In this document: positions 17,231 to 26,933 of the stretch, piece by piece | How positions within the stretch are numbered: position 1 is the first letter of the stretch | Layout: each line of letters opens with the position of its first letter | Assembly: GCF_003569745.1 (NCBI RefSeq) | Contig: NZ_AP018498.1 | Span: 3,635,001-3,699,000, forward strand | DNA length: 64,000 bases | DNA from: Altererythrobacter sp. B11 | GTDB lineage: Bacteria; Pseudomonadota; Alphaproteobacteria; Sphingomonadales; Sphingomonadaceae | Direction of reading: 5' to 3' | The notes under the pieces: generated by a model | The model's database searches: none | Told to the model about the DNA's origin: nothing | Seen by the model: the letters and a program-made list of their open reading frames with translations, nothing else | Program-made: the position numbers and the translations under genes

Positions 17231-20224
17231 ATGCCACCGCACCGCTACCTGCCGTTGCCCGTGCTGCTGGCATTCCCCTTGGCCGCCCAGGCGCAGGGCA
17301 CTGTCTTCGCCATTCCCGCCGGGCCGCTCGCCAACGCGCTCACCCGCTTCTCGGAAGCGACAGGAACCCAGGTGATCGCCGATCCGGCGGTGCTCAAGGG
17401 GCTGCGCACCCGGGGCGCGCGCGGGCGCATGGAGGTTGAGCGCGCGCTCCGAAAGGTGCTGCGCGGAACGGGGCTGACCTACCGCCGCCGGGGCAATGTC
17501 CTGCTCATCCTGCCCGCCCCGCGCCTGCCCCGCGCCCCGTCGCCGCCCTCCCGGGCGCCCGGCGATGGCAAGCATGAGGCAGACGGTGGCGCCCAAGTGC
17601 AACGGCCCGCTCCCCCCATCGTGGTAATCGGCCAGCGCTTTGCCGATCAGCGCGCGCTGACGGCCAAGCGACGGGCGCGCAACATCGTGGATGCCGTATC
17701 CATCGACGAAATCCGCCGCTTGCCGGATAGCACAGTGGTGGATGCCATGCGTCGGATACCCGGCGTTTCGGTATTGCCGGTGGCCGACAACGAGCACCCG
17801 CGCGACGTGCCAATCGCCCCGGTCATCCGCGGCCTGACCCAGGCCTATAACAATGTGACCATCGACGGGATGCCGATCGCCTCCACAGGGATCCCCGACG
17901 CAGGCTCCAACAGCGCCAGCCGCGGGGTGCGGCTGGATATTCTGCCTGCCGCCGTCGTCAGCCGCTTGCTGGTGGTCAAGACATTCACCCCGGATCTCGA
18001 TCCAAACGCGATCGGCGGGGCAATCGACCTGCAAACGCGCAGCGCCTTCGCCGCGGACGACGCGCCCTATCTGTCTGCCGAGGCAGGACTGGCGGTTTCC
18101 AGCGACCACTCGCAGGTGCAGCCGCAGTCTGCACTGGGGCCGCAATTCACCGCCACCGCCAGCAAGACCTTCGGGCCGGAACGCCGCTTCGGCATCGTCC
18201 TTTCGGCGAATTATCGCCACCTCGAGAACAACAGCAATGTGCATGGCACCGCTGACAGCAGCTATGTAAACTTCTTCAATGACGACGGCACTGCCGCCGA
18301 AAGCGGGGCGACGGGCAACGGCATCGCCGTGCCACGAGAAGACAAATACTGGTACAACGGCAGCGACCGACAGCAATGGGGCATGACTGCGCGGGCGGAC
18401 GCCGATCTTGGCCAGTTGCGTCTCTCCGCGCTGGCGGGGAACATCGTTTTTCGCGACGGCTTCACGCGCAACGAGGTGGTCATTGAGCCCGACGATGCGG
18501 GCGTGCGGGATCAGACGCCGACAAGCGGACGCTTCGATGCCGCTGCCATTCAGGTTGGCTATCGCAACGGAGTGACGCGGAGCGAAACCCGACTGGGGCG
18601 GGTGGAGGTGGAATGGAGGCCGCAACCGCAGGATCAGGTCGTTCTGGTGGGCGCCGTCTCCCATGCGCGATTGCGGGAACGCTATGACATGGTGAAATTC
18701 ACCGCCGGGCTCGATGAAGAGGGGGCGGCGGTCGGCACTCCCCGGCTGGGCTTCACTTACGATACGGCGCCTTTGCAATTCAGCTTCAACGTACCGCTTG
18801 CTGCCTACACCGACCTGTCGCTCTATTCGGCCGATTACTGGCGGCATCGAAGCCGGTCGGCTGATTCCCGCGTAAAGGCACTACGGGCGGACTGGCGGCA
18901 CAATATGGAGGACGGCGACGGCAGCCTGGGCTTCGCTGCTGGAGCTTCCGCCACCCGTTCTGCCTATGAATATGCGTTTCGCAACGAGGCCTATGAAACC
19001 AGCGACCGGCAGCTCACGCTCGCGGATGCAGGCTCCGTCAGCGAGGTGCTCCTGCCCTTCAACCAGGGCAAGCTTCCGCTGCTCGTGATCGACCCGGATC
19101 GCGCCTGGGATATGTTCGACCAGAACCCCGGGACGATCAGCCGGACGGACGACGATCTCGACGCCTTCCAGGACGATTTCCGTCACACCGAAACCTCGCT
19201 GGATGGCTATGCGATGGGCCGCTTCGCCACCGGCGCCTTCGAGGCCGTGGCCGGCGCCCGCTTCGATCACACGCGCCTTTCCACCCACGGATATGTCGAC
19301 GTGGATGAGACCTGGCGCCCCCTTCGCACGGGCGCGCAGTATGGTCGATTGCTGCCGTCGATCCTGTTGAACCTGCGCCCGGCCCCCGCGCTGAAGCTGC
19401 GCGGCGGCTATAGCCGCACAATCGGCCGGCCGAGCTATGAGAATTACGCGCCGCGATCCTCGATCAAGTTTCAGGATGGCGCGACCGTGGGGAATGGAAA
19501 TGCCACCGGCGTGGAGGTGACGCTCGGCGATCCGCACATAAAACCGCGCCTGGCGGACAATTACGATGCGAGCGCCGAATGGACGCTTCCGCGCCGATGG
19601 GACGGGATGGTGTCGCTAGCCGCCTTCTACAAGTCGATCGGCAACGAGATCTTCGACGCGGTGACCACCGGCTATACCTATGACGGCGTCTATTATCGCC
19701 ACGCGCGCGTCTTGCGGCCAGCGAACGCCACGCAGGCCCACGTGGGGGGCGTCGAGCTGAGCGCGGTGGTGGGCTCGCTCGGCCCGATCGGCCGCTTCCT
19801 GGAGCCGATCGGCTTCAGCGCCAACTGGACTCTGCTGGACGGCGCGGTCACCGTGCCACTGACGGATGGCAGCACGCGCACCGTCGATCACCTCGTCGGC
19901 CAGCCGGGCAGCATCCGCAATTTCAACCTGTTCTTCAATCACGGCGGGTTCGAGCTGCGCGGCGCGGTGAACTGGACCGGGCGCGCCTTGCGCAGCATCG
20001 CGCCCGACACGCCGTGGGAGGATGTCTATTGGGCACCACGCCGCCAGTTCGACATGCAGGCGCGCTATCACTTCGCCGGCGGGCTCAGCGCGATCCTTGA
20101 CGTCTCCAACGTAACCGAGGAGCGGCTGACGAGCCTGACGGGCCCGGGCGGAGAATGGCTGAAAGACAGCTATTCCGTCCCCCGCACCATCCGCCTGAGC
20201 TTGCACTGGCGTTTCGGCGGATAG
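17231..20224 (+). CDS. TonB-dependent receptor with N-terminal STN signalling domain
   Basis: A 997-aa receptor. After a short signal peptide (residues 1-21, ending AQAQG), an STN domain spans about 22-95: FAIPAGPLANALTRFSEATG, with the closing repeat RRRGNVLLIL. A Pro-rich linker leads to the plug (IVVIGQRF, DEIRRLPDSTVVDAMRRIPGVSV), then the barrel, which ends RTIRLSLHWRFGG. The STN domain and the FecI/FecR pair just upstream make this a FecA-like transducer that controls its own synthesis. It is not obviously a siderophore receptor. The plug motif and late barrel motif YSRTIGRPSYENYA resemble those of the receptor at 21201, which sits in a GDPD operon, so a phosphodiester ligand is possible (inference). 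Confidence 0.95.
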   Translation: MPPHRYLPLPVLLAFPLAAQAQGTVFAIPAGPLANALTRFSEATGTQVIADPAVLKGLRTRGARGRMEVERALRKVLRGTGLTYRRRGNVLLILPAPRLPRAPSPPSRAPGDGKHEADGGAQVQRPAPPIVVIGQRFADQRALTAKRRARNIVDAVSIDEIRRLPDSTVVDAMRRIPGVSVLPVADNEHPRDVPIAPVIRGLTQAYNNVTIDGMPIASTGIPDAGSNSASRGVRLDILPAAVVSRLLVVKTFTPDLDPNAIGGAIDLQTRSAFAADDAPYLSAEAGLAVSSDHSQVQPQSALGPQFTATASKTFGPERRFGIVLSANYRHLENNSNVHGTADSSYVNFFNDDGTAAESGATGNGIAVPREDKYWYNGSDRQQWGMTARADADLGQLRLSALAGNIVFRDGFTRNEVVIEPDDAGVRDQTPTSGRFDAAAIQVGYRNGVTRSETRLGRVEVEWRPQPQDQVVLVGAVSHARLRERYDMVKFTAGLDEEGAAVGTPRLGFTYDTAPLQFSFNVPLAAYTDLSLYSADYWRHRSRSADSRVKALRADWRHNMEDGDGSLGFAAGASATRSAYEYAFRNEAYETSDRQLTLADAGSVSEVLLPFNQGKLPLLVIDPDRAWDMFDQNPGTISRTDDDLDAFQDDFRHTETSLDGYAMGRFATGAFEAVAGARFDHTRLSTHGYVDVDETWRPLRTGAQYGRLLPSILLNLRPAPALKLRGGYSRTIGRPSYENYAPRSSIKFQDGATVGNGNATGVEVTLGDPHIKPRLADNYDASAEWTLPRRWDGMVSLAAFYKSIGNEIFDAVTTGYTYDGVYYRHARVLRPANATQAHVGGVELSAVVGSLGPIGRFLEPIGFSANWTLLDGAVTVPLTDGSTRTVDHLVGQPGSIRNFNLFFNHGGFELRGAVNWTGRALRSIAPDTPWEDVYWAPRRQFDMQARYHFAGGLSAILDVSNVTEERLTSLTGPGGEWLKDSYSVPRTIRLSLHWRFGG

Positions 20225-20237
20225 GCCGCGCCTCGGG

Positions 20238-21122
20238 TCAGTTCGGCGCTGAGGCTACGGACCAGCCGCAGTCCTGCAGATAGCGGCGCAGCAGAGCGGG
20301 CTGGTCGGTCTGGATGTTGGTGACGCCGCGATCCCGCAATGCCGCCAGACGCGCACAAGCATCAGGCGAATGTGCCGCCAGATGGTCGTCGATCTCGCCC
20401 AGCGCGTTGGCCCAGATCCGCGACGGCATCGCCCGGATCGCCGCAGTGGCGGCAGGCGTGAGCGAATCCGGATCGCCATGCACGATGCGAACCGGCGCCA
20501 GGCCGCGGTTGATCGCCGCAAGCGTGGCATTCGTCGTCAATCGCGTCATCACTTGCAGTTCGGGCGCCAGCGCGCGCGCGGCGCGCAGCGTATCGCTGTC
20601 GCTATCGAACATCTCAACCTGGTCCAGCATCCCCAGCGCCTGCAGCACGGCAACGACCGGCCCGACACGATCGGTCTTCATATCGAGATCGACAAGAATG
20701 CGCCCGCAGCTGTGCATCAGAAACTGCATGAGTGTCGGCGGCGAAGCATCCGTGCCCTTCAGTTGCAGCCGCATCAGTTCGGCATAGGAAAGCGTTTCGC
20801 TGTCACCCGAACCGTCAGTCATACGATCCACGGTGCGATCATGCATGATGTAGGGCACGCCGTCAGACGTGACATGAACGTCCGTCTCGATAAAATCTGC
20901 GCCCGCCGCCACGGCCTCATCAATCGCTGCCAGCGAATTTTCCGCAGCGTGCAAATGGCCGCCGCGATGGGCAGCGATCATCGTCGGCCCCTTAGGGTCG
21001 GCCCATTGCTCCGTCAGCGCAGCGATGCGCGGGGTTTCTCCGCAAAACGGAGCAGCCATCGCCGGGGCCGCCGCAGAAGCGAGCACGCCCGCGAAAAGGG
21101 CCTTCAAAAGGTTCGAAATCAT
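20238..21122 (-). CDS. Exported glycerophosphodiester phosphodiesterase family protein
   Basis: A 294-aa protein with a signal peptide (to about residue 24, AMAAP). The GDPD TIM-barrel catalytic set is complete: His52-Arg53 in AHRGG, Glu61-Asn in AENS, Glu79 and Asp81 in IETDVH (metal ligands), and His94-Asp95 in MHDRTVDR. Late motifs IQTDQP and LLRRYL are also family-typical. It would cleave glycerophosphodiesters, or related phosphodiesters, in the periplasm. It is third in a leftward operon after a GDPD and a TonB receptor, and converges on the STN receptor with 13 bases between the stops. Confidence 0.93.
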   Translation of the reverse strand: MISNLLKALFAGVLASAAAPAMAAPFCGETPRIAALTEQWADPKGPTMIAAHRGGHLHAAENSLAAIDEAVAAGADFIETDVHVTSDGVPYIMHDRTVDRMTDGSGDSETLSYAELMRLQLKGTDASPPTLMQFLMHSCGRILVDLDMKTDRVGPVVAVLQALGMLDQVEMFDSDSDTLRAARALAPELQVMTRLTTNATLAAINRGLAPVRIVHGDPDSLTPAATAAIRAMPSRIWANALGEIDDHLAAHSPDACARLAALRDRGVTNIQTDQPALLRRYLQDCGWSVASAPN

Positions 21123-21200
21123 TGCGGTCCAGTCAGATCGTTGGAGGGCGGGAAGGAAGGACCGCCCCCCGGCTGACCCTTCCCCGGATCGGCAGCAGCG

Positions 21201-23960
21201 TCAGAAGCGCGTGGTCACGCCCAGCCACAGCACGCGGCCCTTCTGACTGCGCTCCGCCAGCAGGCGGCCGGTTGGCATCTTGCGATAATATTCGATGTTC
21301 GATTTCGCGAGATTCTGGCCCTCCGCGATCACGGTTACACCCTCCGCAACGTTCAGGCGGATCTGAGCCGATATCTCGCCGCGGTGGCGGCTGTAGATGT
21401 CGAACACCGAGGAGTCCTCGTTGATCGATTTCAGGTAATCATCCACGTAGTTATAGGCGAGCGAAGCGCCGAATAGCGCGGTTTCATAAGACAGCGTGGC
21501 ATTGGCCAGGAACTTGGGCTGGCCCTCCAGCCCGTTCACCGCTCGCAGCGATTCATCGGACTGGATCACTGTTTGCTCGCCGTCGATCAGCGTGGCATTC
21601 GCGGATACCACGAAATTGCGCAGGAAGCCTGTGGTGATATCGTGCATGTCCTGCCGGACCGAGAATTCCACTCCCTTTACCGAAGCGGTCTGCGCGTTCA
21701 TCGGCGTGGTGATCCGCGCCGTATAGGTCTCGCCATTATACTCGAACCCATCCTGCGTGATGTTCTGGATGAAGATGAGGTTTTTGATATCCTTGTAGAA
21801 GCCGGCGAGCGAGATCATGCTGCCGCGCGTCGGGTACCACTCCAGCGAAAGGTCGAAATTGTTCGACGTGCGGGGTTTCAGGTCCGGATTGCCGCGCGTG
21901 ATGGAGATCGTGTTGTCTTCGCTATCGTCCGGCAGGCCGATCGATTCCCCGATGGCGTAGTAATTGTAATTCGGGCGGCCCAGCGTCTTGCTGTAGCCGG
22001 CCCGCAGGATCACCCCGTTCTGGAAGTCATAGCTCGCGATGACTGAAGGCAGCAGGTAGTCGTAGGATGCCTTGCGCTTGCTCAGCACATATTGCGCGCC
22101 GGCATTGGGTTCGGCCGGAAGATTGTCGTCCTGCGTCCACAGGTCGATATCCGTGTGCGTTGAGTCATAGCGCAGGCCAGCGCGAACGTAGAAACGGTCG
22201 GTGCGATAGGCCGCCTCGGCATAGGCCGCCGCCACCTTCTCGTTGAGATCGTAATCGCTTTGGATATCGTTATCGCTGTTATCGTCAGTGCTCGGATAGC
22301 CGGCTGCCGACCAGGCGTTGCGATAGGCTTCATCGTCGATGAACAGGAAGTCCACATCCGGGTCGGTGGTGGGCTCGGTTACCGGCCGAACGAAGTCCAC
22401 CATGTTGAGCGGCTTGCCGTCGGGGCCCAGGATTTTTCCGCTCGTCTGCCCCTCGTCATAAGACTGATCGGTGTTCTGGAAGCTACCGCCGATATTGAAG
22501 CCGAAGCCGCGATCGTCGCCGGCGAAATTGTAATCCAGATTGCCGCCCAAGAAGGTCAGATCCTGCGCTGCCCGCTGAGTGATGTGCTGGATGTAGCTTT
22601 CGACATAATTGGCCGGATCGTTGTTATATTCCGGGTTGTAGAACGACAGCACCGGATAGCCTTGGCTCAGATCATAGGAAAAGGCACCGTCGGCGGTGTT
22701 CGCGCTCATCTGGAATTTCGAACGGTCGCGAATGGTGTTGAGGCGCGCCCGTGAGTGCGTCGCGCGCAGATGGGCGGCGAGGGTGTCGTTCAGATCCTGA
22801 TCGAGAATAGCCGAAGCGACGAAGGTTTCGCGCTTCTGCGGCTGGTGCGAATAGCCGAGCGCCGTCTTTCCCTTTGCCCATTCGCCAGAGGTTTCGGTCT
22901 GGTTCGCCGGAACTTTGCCGGTATCCGCACTTGCGAGGTATTCGTTCCGGACCTCGTCTTCCTTCTGGTAGAAATAGCCCGTGTAGATGGAGGCGTAGGT
23001 GGCTTCGCCGGGGTTGTATTCCAGCTTCACCACGCCCGAGGCGCGCGTGACATTGTCGTCGTAGATGAAGATCTGGTTGCGAGATGCGGCGGAGTAGCCA
23101 TTGGTGTTGCTGAGATCGTTGTAGTCGCCGATCTCCTTGCCGGTATCCTCGTCATACAGGCGATAGCTGGAATCCACCGCGCCCGGCTTCTGGTCGTAAT
23201 TGCTCGAGTAATATTTCGAGTAGGAGCCGGACACGACGATGCCGAAATCCTGATTGGCTCCGAACAGGCTGCTGAAGGTGGCATCGGCGCGAACGTTCTG
23301 GCCCTGATCGACGTCGAGCGCGCCAGCCGTGGAGTTGTCGCCGACGGATGCGCGTGCAACCAGCGCCGTCCGGCCAAGATCAAAGGCGCTGGAGGTGATG
23401 AGGTCAAGTTGTCCGCTCAGCGCATGCGGATCGCGATTGGCGGTGATCGTCTTGATCGCGTCGATCCGGCTGACGAAGGACGGCGGCAGCAGTTCGATGC
23501 GCGCGCCGCGGCTGTCCGCCGAGGTGGAGGCCAGCGGCAGGCTGTCGAACGTGACGAGATTGTAGCTGGAACCGATGCCGCGGATCATCACGCTTTCCGC
23601 CAGATCGGGCGAGCGGTCATCGGACGTGGCGAAATCCGGCACCAGCGCCAAGCCGGGGATGCGCTGAGCCACCTGGGCGATCGTCAGATCCGGCAGCAGG
23701 CCCGCTTGGTCCTGCGCGATGGAATCGGTGATGCCGGTGGCGCTGCGCTTGGCCTCGATCGTGGCGGCGTTGGAGGATCGGTAGCCGGTCACGACGATGG
23801 CGGCCGCCTCTTCATCAGCATTCCTGTGCGCGTTTTCAGCCGGCGCGTCGGCGGTCTGGGCGTTGAGCGGAGTGGCGAGCAGCCCGGCAATCAGCGCCTG
23901 AGCGGCGACGGCGGAAGCGAAGGTCACGATAGGTTTCATGGGTAGAGTCGTCCTGTTCAT
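21201..23960 (-). CDS. TonB-dependent outer-membrane receptor
   Basis: A 919-aa receptor: signal peptide (ATPLNAQ), plug beginning IVVTGYRSSNAATIEAKR with QRIPGLALVPDF and RGIGSSYNLVTFDSLPLAST, then a large barrel ending KGRVLWLGVTTRF with the classical terminal Phe. It has no STN domain, unlike the similar receptor at 17231. It lies between two exported GDPDs (41-base to 79-base gaps, or less), all read leftward. This fits an operon that imports a phosphodiester across the outer membrane for periplasmic cleavage (inference from context). An ATG at 23939 is an alternative start. Confidence 0.95.
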   Translation of the reverse strand: MNRTTLPMKPIVTFASAVAAQALIAGLLATPLNAQTADAPAENAHRNADEEAAAIVVTGYRSSNAATIEAKRSATGITDSIAQDQAGLLPDLTIAQVAQRIPGLALVPDFATSDDRSPDLAESVMIRGIGSSYNLVTFDSLPLASTSADSRGARIELLPPSFVSRIDAIKTITANRDPHALSGQLDLITSSAFDLGRTALVARASVGDNSTAGALDVDQGQNVRADATFSSLFGANQDFGIVVSGSYSKYYSSNYDQKPGAVDSSYRLYDEDTGKEIGDYNDLSNTNGYSAASRNQIFIYDDNVTRASGVVKLEYNPGEATYASIYTGYFYQKEDEVRNEYLASADTGKVPANQTETSGEWAKGKTALGYSHQPQKRETFVASAILDQDLNDTLAAHLRATHSRARLNTIRDRSKFQMSANTADGAFSYDLSQGYPVLSFYNPEYNNDPANYVESYIQHITQRAAQDLTFLGGNLDYNFAGDDRGFGFNIGGSFQNTDQSYDEGQTSGKILGPDGKPLNMVDFVRPVTEPTTDPDVDFLFIDDEAYRNAWSAAGYPSTDDNSDNDIQSDYDLNEKVAAAYAEAAYRTDRFYVRAGLRYDSTHTDIDLWTQDDNLPAEPNAGAQYVLSKRKASYDYLLPSVIASYDFQNGVILRAGYSKTLGRPNYNYYAIGESIGLPDDSEDNTISITRGNPDLKPRTSNNFDLSLEWYPTRGSMISLAGFYKDIKNLIFIQNITQDGFEYNGETYTARITTPMNAQTASVKGVEFSVRQDMHDITTGFLRNFVVSANATLIDGEQTVIQSDESLRAVNGLEGQPKFLANATLSYETALFGASLAYNYVDDYLKSINEDSSVFDIYSRHRGEISAQIRLNVAEGVTVIAEGQNLAKSNIEYYRKMPTGRLLAERSQKGRVLWLGVTTRF

Positions 23961-24000
23961 CAGAAGCGAGGGTTGGGTCTGCGAGGGAGGCGGTGACGGC

Positions 24001-25017
24001 TCAGGGTGCGGGGCAGGAGAAGCCCGGCCGCCCCCTTTGCCGCAGATAGGTCTTGAGCATGATCGGTTCGTCGGTCTGGATGGCGTCGACGCCGAGATCG
24101 ACCAGCCGCCCCCACACCGCGTCGGGATCGGCGACCGCCTCCGTGTCGGAAAAGACGCGGCCCGAAAGACTGTTGACCCAGTAGCGTGCGCAGCGCGGCC
24201 GGATGATCGGCGTCAGCCCAGGGGCAAAGACCCGATCCTTCACATCGACCTCATAGGCCACCGGATGAAGCGGATCGTAGGCGGCGATCGCCGCGGCCGG
24301 ATCGTCCCGGATGCCGGGCTCGCGCAGGATCGGCATGAACCGCACCTCGTCCACCCACGGCGCGAGCGCCTGCACCTGTTCCGCCGTCGCCTCAGCCTTG
24401 AAGAGGATCTGCCGCCGACCACCCACGGCATCGACCAAGGCAAGTACGGCCGGCGAAAGCGGCACCTTGGCATCGACATTGATGAGGATACGATCGCTTG
24501 CCGCGCGCAGCGCCTCTTCGAAAGTCGGGATGCGCCTTGCGGTGAGCGGAGCCGGCTTGCCGTCGTGCAGCCCATTGCCCTGGCGCAGGCGCAACTTGCT
24601 GAGCGTCGCCCAATTGAGGTCGGCGACCTTGCCGCTGCCGTTCGTCATGCGGTCGACCGTGGCATCGTGCATCAGCACGAGCTTGCCGTCGCGCGTGGCG
24701 CGCACGTCGAGTTCGACCATGTCGATCCCCGCGGCGATGCAGGCGCGGATCGCATTGATGCTGTTTTCCGAACTGCCCTTCCAGCAGGCCCTGTGGGCGA
24801 CGACCATCACCGTGCCGTCCGGACCGGCAAGACGCCGCTCGATCTCCTCCTTGCGCGTGTCATCGCCGGCGGCCGCCGGCACCGTCCACAGAATTGCGCA
24901 GACCAGCGTCCCGACGAACGCCCGCAAGGCAAAATCAGCCCACCCCTTCGCGGCGCGCGAAAGGGCGGCTCGCCAGCCGCGATCGGCCAGCGAAGCTACG
25001 CTGCAGAAACACTGCAT
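24001..25017 (-). CDS. Exported glycerophosphodiester phosphodiesterase family protein
   Basis: A 338-aa GDPD-fold protein. I prefer the ATG at 25017, preceded by GGACGGGGA at good spacing, to the in-frame TTG at 25074. A membrane/signal segment lies at about residues 32-50 (AFVGTLVCAILWTVPAAAG). Catalytic residues: His75-Arg76 in AHRACW, ENS, Glu102 and Asp104 in VELDVR, His117-Asp118 in MHDATVDRMTNGSG. The usual HRG is HRA here. First gene of the operon with the receptor at 21201 and the second GDPD. The two GDPDs are clearly not recent duplicates, suggesting different steps or substrates. Confidence 0.92.
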   Translation of the reverse strand: MQCFCSVASLADRGWRAALSRAAKGWADFALRAFVGTLVCAILWTVPAAAGDDTRKEEIERRLAGPDGTVMVVAHRACWKGSSENSINAIRACIAAGIDMVELDVRATRDGKLVLMHDATVDRMTNGSGKVADLNWATLSKLRLRQGNGLHDGKPAPLTARRIPTFEEALRAASDRILINVDAKVPLSPAVLALVDAVGGRRQILFKAEATAEQVQALAPWVDEVRFMPILREPGIRDDPAAAIAAYDPLHPVAYEVDVKDRVFAPGLTPIIRPRCARYWVNSLSGRVFSDTEAVADPDAVWGRLVDLGVDAIQTDEPIMLKTYLRQRGRPGFSCPAP

Positions 25018-25587
25018 TTGTAATCCCCGTCCACGGCCGGATCCCCCGGGCCGTTCACATGCAAGACGGAGCAAGTGATGAAATCTGACAACAGCGGCGT
25101 GAAAAATCTCTCAGCTCATGAAGGAGCGCGGAAGGCTCGCGCGCGGTGCAGCGGAACTATTCAGTCCCGGCGCAAACCCCATGCCTTCTCCATGCGGACC
25201 ATCCACCGTGTGGTAATGGAACGGTATTTCCGCAGCCGCGCCGCCTCGCCGCGCCTTTCCGGCAGCCGCTGATCATTCCGCACGGCCCGAATTTGCGCGA
25301 GCTGTGCGCGCCGAACTGGTCGTGGATTTCTAGGCGAAGACCAAGGCGCAGGAAGGCCGCGCTTCACCACCTTCCCGCATCTCAGCCTATCCACTGCCGT
25401 GCACTCTTCCCCCCGGCGGCGTCACCGGCGGCGGCGCCTCAACGTTTGATCTGGTGCCGATCGATGCCGCGATGGACAGGAGGTGGGAATTGCCGAAACG
25501 GCGGGTTGACGAATATTGTACCCGCTCCCTTGCCGATCCCCACCGCCCCAAAACACCACAACCTCTTGCGAGGTCTCGCGCCCGCCC
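25018..25587. other. About 570 bases without a recognisable gene
   Basis: This gap separates the GDPD operon from the end of the sugar-transporter gene. Short open frames run through it on both strands, but none has a convincing start, ribosome binding site or protein motif. A stretch at about 25440-25545 reads on the plus strand as a start-less frame containing FDLVPIDAAMDRRWELPKR, which could be a decayed gene remnant. The promoter of the GDPD operon must lie near the left end. A half-site TGACAAC at 25086 resembles the LacI operators farther right but has no second arm. Confidence 0.5.
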
Positions 25588-26880
25588 TCAGGCCGGCTTC
25601 CGGCCGTAAACGCCAAATCCGGCTATGACAGCGTAGCACAGGCCCGGAACCACCAGGGCGAAGCGAAGATTGCCGGAGACATCGGCAAGGGCGCCGGTGG
25701 CCAATGGGATAATTGCGCCGCCACAAATCGCCACGTTGATGATACCCGATCCGTCGGCCGCGCGCGAACCAAGGCGTTCGCTCGCCAGGCTGAAAATTGT
25801 CGGGAACATGATGGAGTTCATCAGGCCGATAGCCAATAGCGAGTAGCCCGCCAAATTGCCCGAAGTATTGGTCGAAACGAGGAGCAGCGTGATGGCACCG
25901 GACGCTACGAAGGCCAGCACCTTGCCCGGGCTGATAATTCGCAGCACGGCAGAGCCGATGAAGCGGCCGACCATCGCGCCGCCCCAATACAGGAAAATGA
26001 GATCGCCCGCGGCCTGCTGGCTCAGCGCCATGACGCCCGGCTGTTCGAGGTAGCTGACGATCAGCGAGCCGATCGAGACCTCGGCGCCGACATAGAGGAA
26101 GATGCACAGCGCGCCCAGCCCGAAGCGGGGCCGGGCGAGCAGATCGAGACCGGCAAGCGCGCCGCTCGCCTCGTGCTGCTCCCCTCGCAACCTGTCGCGA
26201 AAGAGCCAGACTGCGCCCGCCGCCGCCGCCAGCGCCAATGCCAGGCCGAGGTAACCATCGACGATCGCCTGGCTCTCGGCCGTGCGGTAGGCATCCAGTG
26301 CCGGACCGGTCAGCTGGTCGGCGGAGACGCCGGCGAGGCTGCCCAGGATCAGCGCCGAGCCGACGATGGGAAAGACCGTGGTGCCCAGCGAGTTGAACGC
26401 CTGAGCAAAGGTCAGCCGCGAATGCGCTGTGGCCGGCGGCCCGAGCAGGCTGATGAGCGGGTTCGCCACCACCTGAACCACCACCACGCCGCTCGCCAGC
26501 ACGAACAGAGCAAACAGGAACACGCCGTAAGTCGCCATGCGCGAGGCGGGGATGAATAGCAGGCAGCCCACCATCATGGTGAGCAGCCCCACCACCGCGC
26601 CGCGCATGTAGCCGATCCTCTTGACGAGCTTGGCGCCCGGAATGCCGATCAACAGGTAGGCGGTGAAGAAGCAGAACTGCACCAGCATGGCCTGCGTGTA
26701 GTTGAGCGTGAACAGCTCCTTCAACTTGGGGATGATCACATCGTTCAGGGAGGTGATGCCACCGAATATGAAGAACAGCGCCATCACGAAGTAGTTGAGG
26801 CCGGGCGCGTCGATGGGCGGCGGCTCGCCGGCAAGCGGCTGCGGATCGGTGGACGAGGCCGTTTTCGGCACCAGCGCCAT
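25588..26880 (-). CDS. FucP/GluP-type sugar:H+ symporter (MFS)
   Basis: A 430-aa transporter with about 12 membrane helices. FVMALFFIFGGITSLNDVIIPKLKELF and the QAFNSLGT region (FAQAFNSLGTTVFPIVGS) are hallmarks of the fucose/glucose/galactose symporter branch. GIPGAKLVKRIGYMRGAV is the loop motif. It would carry a monosaccharide released in the periplasm into the cytoplasm. GGAG lies seven bases before the ATG. It is third in the operon with the GH3 enzyme and the TonB receptor (53-base gap). Sugar identity (L-fucose, galactose or glucose) cannot be decided from the sequence. Confidence 0.93.
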   Translation of the reverse strand: MALVPKTASSTDPQPLAGEPPPIDAPGLNYFVMALFFIFGGITSLNDVIIPKLKELFTLNYTQAMLVQFCFFTAYLLIGIPGAKLVKRIGYMRGAVVGLLTMMVGCLLFIPASRMATYGVFLFALFVLASGVVVVQVVANPLISLLGPPATAHSRLTFAQAFNSLGTTVFPIVGSALILGSLAGVSADQLTGPALDAYRTAESQAIVDGYLGLALALAAAAGAVWLFRDRLRGEQHEASGALAGLDLLARPRFGLGALCIFLYVGAEVSIGSLIVSYLEQPGVMALSQQAAGDLIFLYWGGAMVGRFIGSAVLRIISPGKVLAFVASGAITLLLVSTNTSGNLAGYSLLAIGLMNSIMFPTIFSLASERLGSRAADGSGIINVAICGGAIIPLATGALADVSGNLRFALVVPGLCYAVIAGFGVYGRKPA

Positions 26881-26933
26881 GAGTTCGCTCCTTCAGCTCA
26901 CGTTGGTATGCAGGTATCAGGCCGGTTTGGCGA

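Noticed and set aside
17231-20224. Siderophore receptor on the basis of the FecIR pair alone
   Set aside because: No iron-uptake or siderophore genes are nearby, and the closest relative in the window lies in a GDPD operon, so the ligand is left open.
25081-25100. LacI operator before the GDPD operon (TGACAAC)
   Set aside because: Only one arm matches the three sites of the sulfatase locus; the second half is absent.
25075-25272. A 65-codon plus-strand frame beside the GDPD gene
   Set aside because: Low-complexity Arg/Ser-rich translation, no ribosome binding site and no similarity that I can see.
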